Shown here: piece after piece, positions 19,407 to 26,589 of the stretch
How the letters are laid out: every line of letters starts with the position of its first letter
Numbering within the stretch: position 1 is the stretch's first letter
NCBI RefSeq assembly: GCF_030519475.1
Contig: NZ_JAUMKD010000002.1
Location: forward strand, 1,080,607 to 1,144,606
Length of the DNA stretch: 64,000 nt
Reading direction: 5' to 3'
Source of the DNA: Micromonospora sp. C28SCA-DRY-2
GTDB taxonomy: Bacteria; Actinomycetota; Actinomycetes; Mycobacteriales; Micromonosporaceae
The notes under the pieces: generated by a model
Told to the model about the DNA's origin: nothing
Seen by the model: the letters and a program-made list of their open reading frames with translations, nothing else
Database searches by the model: none
Translations under genes and position numbers: made by a program

Positions 19407-20924
19407 GTGAAGACCATCACCGAGACGAGCGGCGCCACCGTCGCCGCCCCGGCCGCCGGGCTGGCGGTCGTCGGCAGCGCCGGGCGGCGGCGCTGGGCCG
19501 TCCTGGCGTTGCTGGCCGTCGCGCAGTTCGCGGTCGTGCTCGACTCATCGATCATGAACATCGCCCTGCCGTCGATCGGCGACGAGCTGCGGGTCTCGCC
19601 GGAGAACCTGTCCTGGGTCATCAACGCCTACGTGCTGGCCTTCGGCGGCTTCCTGCTGCTCGGTGGCCGGCTGGCCGACCTGTTGGGCCGCAGGCGCATG
19701 TTCGTGGCCGGCCTGGTGCTGTTCGCCGCGGCCTCGCTGGTCGGTGGGCTGGCCACCGCGGCGTGGCAGCTCATCGCCGCACGGGCAGTGCAAGGGCTCG
19801 GCGGGGCGCTGCTCGCGCCCGCCGCGCTGTCGATCCTGACCACGATCTTCCCGGCGGGCGCCGAACGCAACAAGGCCCTCGGCGTCTGGGGTGCGGTCGC
19901 CGGTTCCGGCGCCGCGGCAGGCGTCCTGCTGGGCGGGGTCCTCACCGACGGGCTCGGCTGGGAATGGGTGCTGTTCATCAACGTCCCCATCGGGGCGGCC
20001 ACCGCACTGCTGAGCCTGCGCCTCATCCCCGAAAGCCGTGGGCACGCCGGGCGCGACGGCTTCGATCTCGCAGGGGCGGCCACAGTCACCGGGGGCCTGA
20101 CCGCTGCCGTGTACGGGATCGTCGAGGCGGAGTCGGCGGGCTGGGCCGCACCGACGACACTGGGGGTCTTCGCGGCCGCCGCCGTTCTGCTCGGCGCGTT
20201 CGTCATCATCGAGCGCCGCGCGACCTCTCCCGTGCTGCCGTTTGCGATCTTCCGGTTGCGCACCGTCCTCGGCGCGAACGTGACGATGCTGTTCGTCGGA
20301 GCCGCGATGTTCGGGCTGTTCTACTTCCTGTCGCTGTCGATGCAGCAGGTCCTGGGCTACACGCCGCTGCAGACCGGCCTCGCCCAGCTCCCCGTTGCCG
20401 GCACCCTGGTGGTGGCCGCCGGCCTGATCTCCCCGCTGGTCACCCGCATCGGCAGCAAGCCGGTGACCCTCGCGGGCCTCGCCGCCTTCGCCGCGGGTCT
20501 GGTCTGGTTCTCTCGGATGCCCGCCGACGCGGGGTTCGTCACCGATCTGCTCGGGCCCTCGCTCGTCGTCGGTGTCGGCCTCGCGGCGACGTTCGTCGCG
20601 CTCACCGTCAGCTCCGTCGAAGGCATCACCGACGCCGAGTCCGGACTGGCCAGCGGGCTCATCAACACCACCCAGCAGATCGGCGGCGCGCTCGGTCTGG
20701 CCGCCCTGACCGCCGTGGCCGCCGGCCGCACCGACAGCAGCCTCAACGGCGCCGTACCCGCCATCGCCCTCAACGAGGGCTTCCAGGCGGGGCTGCTCGT
20801 GGCCGCCGGAATCGTCGCCGCAGCCGTCGCGCTGACCGCCATCGTCTCCCGGGGCTCTCGCCCTGGCGGCCAGTTCGCTGCCACCACACCCGGGTCCGAG
20901 AGCCGCGCCCAGGCAGCAGCCTGA
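19407..20924 (+). CDS. DHA2-family MFS drug exporter (EmrB/QacA type, 14 TM)
   Basis: A 505-aa polytopic protein. Motif D1 is seen as VVLDSSIMNIALPSIG (about 33-48), motif A as GGRLADLLGRRRMF and motif B as ARAVQGLGGALLAPA, all characteristic of proton-driven drug antiporters. Membrane segments continue to about residue 480, fitting 14 helices. GTG start at 19407 with AAGGAG seven bases upstream. It lies directly behind the TetR gene and one of its operators, so it is probably induced by its own substrate. The exported compound is unknown. Confidence 0.92.
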   Translation: MKTITETSGATVAAPAAGLAVVGSAGRRRWAVLALLAVAQFAVVLDSSIMNIALPSIGDELRVSPENLSWVINAYVLAFGGFLLLGGRLADLLGRRRMFVAGLVLFAAASLVGGLATAAWQLIAARAVQGLGGALLAPAALSILTTIFPAGAERNKALGVWGAVAGSGAAAGVLLGGVLTDGLGWEWVLFINVPIGAATALLSLRLIPESRGHAGRDGFDLAGAATVTGGLTAAVYGIVEAESAGWAAPTTLGVFAAAAVLLGAFVIIERRATSPVLPFAIFRLRTVLGANVTMLFVGAAMFGLFYFLSLSMQQVLGYTPLQTGLAQLPVAGTLVVAAGLISPLVTRIGSKPVTLAGLAAFAAGLVWFSRMPADAGFVTDLLGPSLVVGVGLAATFVALTVSSVEGITDAESGLASGLINTTQQIGGALGLAALTAVAAGRTDSSLNGAVPAIALNEGFQAGLLVAAGIVAAAVALTAIVSRGSRPGGQFAATTPGSESRAQAAA

Positions 20925-20942
20925 CCTCTTAATGTCCAGCAA

Positions 20943-20960
20943 GTGAGTAATCAACCACTC
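20943..20960 (+). promoter_or_regulatory. TetR operator O3 upstream of the SRPBCC gene
   Basis: GTGAGTAATCAACCACTC, an exact copy of O2, followed by GGAGGAG and the ATG at 20979. It sits between the exporter stop codon and the SRPBCC gene, suggesting a second promoter inside the cluster. Confidence 0.8.
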
Positions 20961-20978
20961 TATCGGAGGAGATCCGCC

Positions 20979-21578
20979 ATGAACAGGAACACGGCACTCA
21001 ACCGCCGCCAGGCAGTCAAGGGTCTGCTGTACGGGACCGTTGCCGCCACCACGATCGCGGCCCTGGCCGAGCCCGCCGCGGCCCATCCCGACCACACCCC
21101 GGCCACCAACGCGGTCGCGGCGCGGCAGGTCCAGGTCGACGTTGACCGCGACGCCCAGGTCATCGTCGACCTGTCCATCACCATCGACGCCCCGCTGGCG
21201 GCCGTGTGGCAGTTGCACACCGCTATCGACCAGTGGCCGTCCTGGCAGCAGGACATCAACCGGGCCGAGCTGACCGGCCCGCTGCGCCCGGGTGGCTCGT
21301 TCGCCTGGGAGACCCATGGGCTGCCCATCGTCTCTACCATCCGCGAGGTCCGCCCCCTGCGGCGCATCGTGTGGGGCGGGCCGGCGCTGGGGATCGACGG
21401 CGTCCACGTATGGACCTTCACCCCGACCCACCACGGAGTCGTCGTGCACACCACCGAGTCCTGGGACGGCCCACCCATCGCCGCCGACCCCGAAGGCATG
21501 CGCGCCGCGCTCACCGCATCACTGACCTCCTGGCTCGCCGCCCTCAAGGCGACCGCCGAGGCGGCCGACCGACGGTGA
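20979..21578 (+). CDS. Tat-exported SRPBCC (polyketide cyclase/START-like) protein
   Basis: A 199-aa protein. The N-terminus has a twin-arginine signal (NRRQAVKGLLYGTVAATTIAALAEPAAA), so it is likely folded in the cytoplasm and exported. Residues about 50-190 form an SRPBCC domain: VIVDLSITIDAPLAAVWQLHTAIDQWPSWQ is the classic first strand-helix of the family, and WTFTPTHHGVVVHTTESWDG is the late strand pair. These folds bind hydrophobic ligands in a deep pocket. With the exporter next door, an extracytoplasmic binding or modifying role for the exported compound is a fair guess. ATG at 20979 with GGAGGAG; an in-frame GTG at 20943 falls inside the operator and is rejected. Confidence 0.85.
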   Translation: MNRNTALNRRQAVKGLLYGTVAATTIAALAEPAAAHPDHTPATNAVAARQVQVDVDRDAQVIVDLSITIDAPLAAVWQLHTAIDQWPSWQQDINRAELTGPLRPGGSFAWETHGLPIVSTIREVRPLRRIVWGGPALGIDGVHVWTFTPTHHGVVVHTTESWDGPPIAADPEGMRAALTASLTSWLAALKATAEAADRR

Positions 21579-21620
21579 TCGGCACCAACGCGCGCGCCAC
21601 GAGAAATCCACACCAGCCCA

Positions 21621-21638
21621 GTGAGTGATCAACCACTC
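21621..21638 (+). promoter_or_regulatory. TetR operator O4 upstream of the small membrane protein gene
   Basis: GTGAGTGATCAACCACTC, one base different from O2 and O3. It abuts a GTG at 21639, a layout like that at the TetR gene itself. Confidence 0.75.
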
Positions 21639-21872
21639 GTGAACGAGGAGGAAGAACTGAGCACCGCTTCCGAAGTCGGCCTGGACGCCGCGCCCGAGCT
21701 GGCCGGCGCCGAGGACAGGACCGTCAAGAAGCTCAGGCACCGCCGGCAGCGCCGCATCGCGAAGGCCCTGCTGTACGCGGCCCTGATCGTCGCCGCCCTG
21801 TTCATCCTGGCCGAGCCCTGGCTGCTGCTGCCCGTCGGCATCGCCGCCGTCGCCGTCTCGCTGTGGGACTGA
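21639..21872 (+). CDS. Small membrane protein of the TetR regulon
   Basis: About 77 residues. A soluble acidic N-terminus is followed by a basic patch (KKLRHRRQRRIAK) and a hydrophobic stretch that could span the membrane once or as a hairpin (ALLYAALIVAALFILAEPWLLLPVGIAAVAVSLW). No family is recognised. The start is uncertain. The GTG at 21639 directly after the operator would be leaderless; alternatively AGGAGG at 21646-21651 stands five bases before a CTG at 21657, an unusual start codon. Membership of the regulon is supported by its own operator copy. Confidence 0.6.
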   Translation: MNEEEELSTASEVGLDAAPELAGAEDRTVKKLRHRRQRRIAKALLYAALIVAALFILAEPWLLLPVGIAAVAVSLWD

Positions 21873-21883
21873 CCGGAACCGCC

Positions 21884-21964
21884 ATGGACGTCAACCGCAA
21901 CGCCCAGATCGTCGTCGACGCCCCCCTCCACACCGCGTTGCGGCTGCACACGCCGACCCCCTGA
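21884..21964 (+). pseudogene. Truncated copy of the SRPBCC gene
   Basis: A 26-codon frame beginning at an ATG reads MDVNRNAQIVVDAPLHTALR and then LHTPTP before a stop. It matches the SRPBCC protein segments VDVDRDAQVIVD and APLAAVWQLHT with the intervening LSITI-D removed, and then breaks off. It looks like the decayed start of a second SRPBCC gene produced by local duplication and deletion. It is too short to fold as that domain. Confidence 0.6.
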
Positions 21965-21969
21965 CAGCC

Positions 21970-22002
21970 TCCGGCGCCCACGGCACCGCCGTGGGCGCCG
22001 GA
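21970..22002. terminator. Strong hairpin ending the TetR regulon
   Basis: A perfect 15-bp stem (21970-21984 with 21988-22002) closed by a three-base loop follows the last reading frame of the cluster. Confidence 0.85.
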
Positions 22003-22040
22003 CCGTTCAGAGACGCAGGTCAGGGGCCATACCGGCGCGC

Positions 22041-22054
22041 TACTTCCAGCGGAA
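22041..22054 (+). repeat. Candidate left attachment site
   Basis: TACTTCCAGCGGAA, repeated exactly at 29706-29719. Similarity continues weakly past the repeat, as codons of a homologous reading frame would, so this copy may be the displaced original 3' end of the target gene. Confidence 0.55.
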
Positions 22055-22113
22055 CTGCGTGAACAGGAGCGGACCAGCCCGTTGACCTGCGACGCAACGG
22101 CAACCCACGATCG

Positions 22114-22134
22114 CGGGAACAGATCGGGCACAAC
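22114..22134 (+). repeat. Sub-terminal direct repeat, left copy
   Basis: CGGGAACAGATC, two variable bases and a G, then CACAAC. The same arrangement, with two differences, occurs at 29582-29602. Both copies lie just inside the candidate attachment sites, which would suit integrase arm-binding sites. Confidence 0.45.
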
Positions 22135-22142
22135 TCGGCCCA

Positions 22143-22514
22143 TCACCGCGCCACCGCCAGCCGAGCGCCAGACAGCGCCGCGTCGACCAGGTTCCGCGTC
22201 CGATCGACCGCTTCTGGCCACTCCCCCGCATACGTGTTCAGGGTGATGATCGGCGTTGCGTGCCCCAACGCCGTCTGAACCGTCTTCACGCTTGCCCCGC
22301 CGTGGATCAGCAACGTGGCGAAGTAGTGCCGCAGACCGTGGTAGCCGAACCCCTCCGGCACCCCATCGACCGCTTCCACGGCCTTCTTCCACGGGTATGC
22401 CCACCCGGTTCGCTGGATCGGGTTGCTCCGGCCGCTCGTGAACAACAGCTTCGCCGTGCGAGTCACCGGTTTGCGTGGGTTCGTCTCATCAAGGCGGCCC
22501 GCAACGGGCCGCAC
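22143..22514 (-). pseudogene. Tyrosine recombinase (phage-type integrase), C-terminal remnant
   Basis: About 123 residues survive from the catalytic end of a tyrosine recombinase. Visible are LLFTSGRSNPI, the box II signature YHGLRHYFATLLIHGGAS (H-x-x-R), LGHATP (third catalytic His/box) and the nucleophile Tyr in LNTYAGEW. The arm-binding and core-binding domains and the first catalytic Arg are missing; upstream sequence has no resemblance to them. The remnant ends about 90 bases from the left attachment repeat, the usual place for an integrase. It is unlikely to be active. Confidence 0.8.
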
Positions 22515-23084
22515 GCGCCGCCGCCTGGGCGCGCGCCGGCCGCTGCCGCTGTCGCTCTGCGGCCGTCACGCCTGACGCCCGGCGGCTGGCGCGGACAGCG
22601 GGAAGCCCGGAGGGCCGCCGCAGAACGACAGACCGTTGATCGGTGGGGTGGTGGTGCTGGCAGCCGGCCGGGCCGCGCGGCCACGAGCCCGCGCGGCGTA
22701 GGGGAGCGGACGCCGGCCGCGACGGCGAACTGACGGCGGTCGCGGAGTTGCGGTTACTGCGCCTCCGGCGGGGGCGCTCCGGCTCCAGGATGGCCGGGGC
22801 TCCGCTGGCGGGTCACGGTCCGTGGGCGGTGACGCAGGGCCACCCCGCCTGCCACCGACCCGAGCAAGCCGAGCAGACCACCGCCCGACCCGCCAGCGTC
22901 CGAACATGCGTCAAGGTCCGCTTGACGTGGCGGGCCGGGCGGCGGCCCGCTCCCCAGGAGGGCGGGTCGGCGGCAGACAGTGAGGATGGTGGGGTAGGTC
23001 GCCGGGTTGGTCTGACTCACCGGCAGACCGACGGATACTGTCCTCATCCCGATTCGTCGGCCAGCCCGGTGGCCCCGGCAGCTG
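22515..23084. other. Gene-free stretch between integrase remnant and IS110
   Basis: About 570 GC-rich bases. I see no coding frame with recognisable content; the missing half of the integrase is not detectable here, so it was deleted or replaced. The left end of the IS110 element must lie somewhere in the right part of this stretch, but IS110 elements lack terminal inverted repeats and the exact edge cannot be read. Confidence 0.5.
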
Positions 23085-23174
23085 CATGTCACCGGTCAGG
23101 CGTCGTGACCTGATAGGAGCCTGTGCGAGAGGCGCCCACCACTGTGTTGTCCGCACCGCCTGACCGGTGACGTG
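23085..23174 (+). ncRNA. Candidate IS110 bridge RNA hairpin
   Basis: An 18-bp stem pairs CATGTCACCGGTCAGGCG (23085-23102) with 23157-23174, with a single G-U type pair, around a 54-base loop. It lies 45 bases before the transposase start, in the long non-coding left end where IS110-group elements encode the bridge RNA that pairs with target and donor DNA. The loop contains the TGACCT...ATAGGAGC motif that reappears at the right end of the element, as a donor-binding guide would. Function is inferred from position and structure. Confidence 0.45.
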
Positions 23175-23218
23175 TCCACGTGTTCTCGACGCATACGAGA
23201 AAGGCGGACCTCACCAGC

Positions 23219-24274
23219 ATGGCAGCCAAGAAGCGATCGGTCATCGGTGGTGTCGACACCCACCGCGATACCCACCACGCCGCCGTGATCGACAGCACCG
23301 GCGGGCTCCTGGCCGACCACGAGTTCCCGGCCACCGCCGCTGGTTATGCGGACTTGCTGGCCTGGATGCGCTCCTTCGGCCGCCTGGTCGCGATCGGGGT
23401 AGAGGGCACCGGCAGCTACGGGGCGGGCCTGGCCCGGCACCTGGCCTGCCACAAGGTCACCGTCGTTGAGGTCGACCGCCCTGACCGCAGGACCCGCCGG
23501 ACCAAGGGCAAGTCCGACCCCATCGACGCCATCGCCGCTGCCCGGGCCACTCTCGCCGGCACCGCCATGGGCACGCCGAAGACCCGCACCGGAGCCGTGG
23601 AAGCCATCCGCGCCCTACGAGTGGCCCGCCAGGGGGCGGTCAAGGCCCGCACCGCTGCGATCAATCAGATGCGCGGCCTGGTCACCGCCGCCCCCGAAAG
23701 TCTGCGAGCCCAGCTGACAAAGCTCAGCGCCGCAGTCCTGGTCAGCCGCTGCACCGCTCTGACCGTCGACCCGACCAGGCTCAACGACCCGGAACAAGCC
23801 ACCACTGCTGCGCTGGCCGGACTCGCCCGACGAGTCAGCACCCTGACCGAGGAGATCACCACCCTCGACCGACAGCTGACACCGCTGGTCCGCCAGGCAG
23901 CACCACGCACCAGCGCCCTATTCGGCGTCGGCACCGACGTCGCCGCCCAACTGCTCACCACCGCCGGCGACAACCCCGACCGGCTGCGCTCGGAAGCAGC
24001 ACTGGCCCACCTCTGCGGCGCAGCACCCATCCCCGCCAGCTCCGGACGAGTGCGCCGCCACCGCCTCCACCGCGGAGGCGACCGCGGCGCCAACCACGCC
24101 CTCCACACCATCGCCCTCTGCCGCCTGCGCTACGACCCACGCACCCGCGCCTACCAGCACCGACGCACCACGGAAGGCCTCAGCAAGCAAGAGATCCTCC
24201 GCTGCCTCAAGCGCTACATCGTCCGCGACGTCTACACCGCCCTACGAGCCGACTTCGCCGCCCTCGCCCCTTGA
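23219..24274 (+). CDS. IS110-family transposase (DEDD recombinase)
   Basis: A 351-aa transposase. The N-terminal RuvC-like DEDD domain shows the first Asp in IGGVDTHRDTH, the Glu in GVEGTGSYG and the acidic pair in TKGKSDPIDAIAAARA. A coiled-coil segment follows, and the C-terminal transposase_20 domain has SALFGVGTDVAAQLLTTAGD, HLCGAAPIPASSG and NHALHTIALCRLRYD with the catalytic-serine region. Full length and intact. The ATG at 23219 is used; an in-frame codon at 23180 would add 13 unrelated residues. It inserted into the island beside the integrase remnant. Confidence 0.92.
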   Translation: MAAKKRSVIGGVDTHRDTHHAAVIDSTGGLLADHEFPATAAGYADLLAWMRSFGRLVAIGVEGTGSYGAGLARHLACHKVTVVEVDRPDRRTRRTKGKSDPIDAIAAARATLAGTAMGTPKTRTGAVEAIRALRVARQGAVKARTAAINQMRGLVTAAPESLRAQLTKLSAAVLVSRCTALTVDPTRLNDPEQATTAALAGLARRVSTLTEEITTLDRQLTPLVRQAAPRTSALFGVGTDVAAQLLTTAGDNPDRLRSEAALAHLCGAAPIPASSGRVRRHRLHRGGDRGANHALHTIALCRLRYDPRTRAYQHRRTTEGLSKQEILRCLKRYIVRDVYTALRADFAALAP

Positions 24275-24338
24275 CCTCCATAGGAGCATCGGGATGGTGT
24301 GAAATTCGCTGTCAGCAAGTCGAGAAGACGTCGTGCGG

Positions 24339-26540
24339 TCAAGGGAGCTCGAACAGGTACTTCCGGGCGAAGTCGCTCTTCAATTGATCAGCGTAGCGAG
24401 CCATCGCGGCGTTCCTCCGGCCATCGTCCAGGGCTTCAGCGGCCCTCACGCCTGCCATGATCTGACGAAAGGCTGCTTCGCCCATATTTCGTGACAGTTG
24501 AATGCCCAAGGAACTTGGAAAAACATTGCCGAAAGTTTGGCGTGCCTGATCAACGCTTGGCGCGAAAGCCAGAAAGTTCAGCAGGAAATCCGGACGCATG
24601 ATGTACCGAGCGCCGTGGTTGGCCGCAACGAGTTCCCGCGTATGCCGCAAAATCGCGGTTTCCCTTGTCAGCCACCATGTGTTATAGCCGAATTCAGTGA
24701 GCTGTGAGGTCTCCCCATTTTGCTCACGCCGTCCGTAAACGGAACAAGCCAGAAGAGCGTCGTTTTGGGCTAGACGGAGATCCGGCTTGGTCACTAGGAG
24801 ACGTTCGGTAAGCTCATCAACTGTCGCAGCTTCCACAACCTTCTTTAAGTCATCCGTACTTTGATAGGACATGCTGAAGGTGAATTGAAGATACCTTCTG
24901 ATCTCGTCTAGTGCCTCAGGCCGATGCAGGGCGCCGTAATCACAGAACTGCTCAACAAAGGAGCGCCAGCTATCCGGAGCGGTTGTGCTCAGTAGGGGGT
25001 CAAGCTTTGCGTACAGGTACGTCCGATTGAGGATCTTCGGCGCAGCCGCGGCCATTTCCGGTGTTATCCGGTGTTCTATTGGCTGGATGTGGTTCTTGTA
25101 CTCGAAGTCGCTTGCCCGCAAATGTCCTACGACCTCTTCTAGCACGGGCTGCGTAAGTATCAGCTTCGCCCCTGCCCTTGCGGCAAGAATCAACGCGTTC
25201 CTGGTGAGGCGGTCGGGTTCTGGAAGGTAGCGCTCGCTTAAGGCTCGCACCAACAGATCGCTACCCACGAGAAGATGGAAGTCTGCCGCCATATCTTGGA
25301 AGTACTGAACCAGCTTGGGTTCGGTGTTGAGCGTGAATAGCAGCGTGTATGTCCGAGCGAGTTTCCCCAGGTAGGATCGCTCTTCCGGGGTCGAATCGTA
25401 GAAGCAACCGCGTACCGTTGCTAGGCATGCCACCCCTAGTTCGATCGAACGTGCACCAGAAACTCGCGCTTCCGCTAACGCATCCCGCACCGCATCAGAC
25501 ATGGTCGGGTATTCTGCCGGCGCTTCTTGGCTTATGAAATGAGAGAACTCCAGTCCTTCCCGTTCAAATACCAGTTGAAAGGCTCGTAGCGTGATATGCG
25601 CTATCGCCCGCAGGCTTTTTTCGGGCATGTCCGGGTAGTTCTTGCTTGCCCTAGCATAGAAGTCGTTAAGCACTTGCAGGCGAAGGGCTTCGTCCTTCAG
25701 GTTTTGCTGCTCGATCAGTTCCCGACTATGGAAGGGGAGACAGAATTTGCGATCTCTCCTATACCAAGTAACCTTCCGACCCCCAGGCCTACCCTTAGTC
25801 GCCAAAGACTCCAGGCGGCCCTGCGCACGCCCGGCTACAAGTGCTTTCGCCGCAGGTATTTCCGAAAGAATCTTTTGCTCGACCTCTTCTGCCGTCATGA
25901 ATTTATCTTGCTCCGGATCTGTCCCCTCAAGAGCCCAGAGCACGAGGCTGTCGATGACCGAGTTGACGAGAGACTCGTTCCCGCCCCGACGGTCCAGCTC
26001 CTGCCGAAGGAAAACGTAGACCGCGGGAGAGCGAACGTTGGCGGTTGGTGTGATGAGCGTGCTGGAACCAACGTGCCTCAGGAAATCCGTAAGGTGCCGT
26101 AGGTGTTCTTCGAAAGCATTTCGGGTGTTCTTGTCGCTGTTGATATGATTGACGATATATGAAGCGTCACGAATACGGATGGTTACTCCAAGCTCCTCGC
26201 CTAGAGTATCTTCCTCTCTGTCAATATGACGGATCGAGCGAGAGGTGAGGTAGTAAAGACTCCTCGGATTACGGCCGAACTCTTTCAGGCGAGCGACAGT
26301 GTGCCGAATCTTTGCTCGGAAATCTTCTTGAACCGTTGCTTGGTAGAAGATCTCAGCCGAGCCGCCCTTCTCGTAGACTCGGTCCCCCCCGAAGGCATCG
26401 GCGCCGCCATCCTTCACACCGCCCAATGGAAAGAAGTCAGCCCCGACCACACTGGGGTAAAACTGATTGATGAAACGCTCGAACGTTGATCCGTCGACTC
26501 GGTCCAGCGCGACCCTGACAAGCTCTGTGTTGATCGCCAA
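24339..26540 (-). CDS. Large nuclease-like protein: Mrr-like N-terminus, PIN-like C-terminus
   Basis: A 733-aa protein not assigned to a named family. Residues 15-80 resemble an Mrr/PD-(D/E)xK restriction fold: FERFINQF (E21), GGVKDGGADAF (D44/D48) and EIFYQATVQEDFRAK, where QAT occupies the place of the usual (E/Q)xK. Residues about 420-475 and 590-630 look like the two halves of a PIN nuclease: LLVGSDLLVRAL (D428), LTQPVLEEVVGHL (E468/E469), QNDALLACSVYG (D594) and WWLTRETAIL (E627). A long helical region lies between. The start is TTG at 26540 with AGGGGG five bases upstream. GC is clearly below that of the chromosome. It follows a cytosine methyltransferase gene in the same direction, so it is the candidate effector of a restriction system. 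Confidence 0.7.
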   Translation of the reverse strand: MAINTELVRVALDRVDGSTFERFINQFYPSVVGADFFPLGGVKDGGADAFGGDRVYEKGGSAEIFYQATVQEDFRAKIRHTVARLKEFGRNPRSLYYLTSRSIRHIDREEDTLGEELGVTIRIRDASYIVNHINSDKNTRNAFEEHLRHLTDFLRHVGSSTLITPTANVRSPAVYVFLRQELDRRGGNESLVNSVIDSLVLWALEGTDPEQDKFMTAEEVEQKILSEIPAAKALVAGRAQGRLESLATKGRPGGRKVTWYRRDRKFCLPFHSRELIEQQNLKDEALRLQVLNDFYARASKNYPDMPEKSLRAIAHITLRAFQLVFEREGLEFSHFISQEAPAEYPTMSDAVRDALAEARVSGARSIELGVACLATVRGCFYDSTPEERSYLGKLARTYTLLFTLNTEPKLVQYFQDMAADFHLLVGSDLLVRALSERYLPEPDRLTRNALILAARAGAKLILTQPVLEEVVGHLRASDFEYKNHIQPIEHRITPEMAAAAPKILNRTYLYAKLDPLLSTTAPDSWRSFVEQFCDYGALHRPEALDEIRRYLQFTFSMSYQSTDDLKKVVEAATVDELTERLLVTKPDLRLAQNDALLACSVYGRREQNGETSQLTEFGYNTWWLTRETAILRHTRELVAANHGARYIMRPDFLLNFLAFAPSVDQARQTFGNVFPSSLGIQLSRNMGEAAFRQIMAGVRAAEALDDGRRNAAMARYADQLKSDFARKYLFELP

Positions 26541-26589
26541 GACAGCCCCCTAGTGCACGTTCGCTCCGACGGTGCGGCGCACTCGACGC

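Larger units (their letters stand above)
23085..24287 (+). mobile_element. IS110-family insertion sequence (minimum extent)
   Basis: Given from the hairpin upstream of the transposase to the repeat motif just after its stop codon. There are no terminal inverted repeats and no target duplication, as expected for the family. A motif TGACCT, one or two bases, ATAGGAGC occurs at both ends (23106-23120 and 24272-24287). True ends may lie somewhat outside these limits. Confidence 0.75.

Noticed and set aside
19545..21449. 634-aa minus-strand frame over exporter and SRPBCC genes
   Set aside because: Antisense shadow; it crosses two well-supported genes and an operator.
22040..22231. 63-aa minus-strand gene ending FTQFRWK
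   Set aside because: Only the last residues resemble the Smr protein; the rest has no coding character. Interpreted as an attachment-site remnant.
22754..23092. 112-aa minus-strand frame with one hydrophobic stretch
   Set aside because: No start context or family; composition is that of non-coding GC-rich DNA and it runs into the IS110 hairpin.
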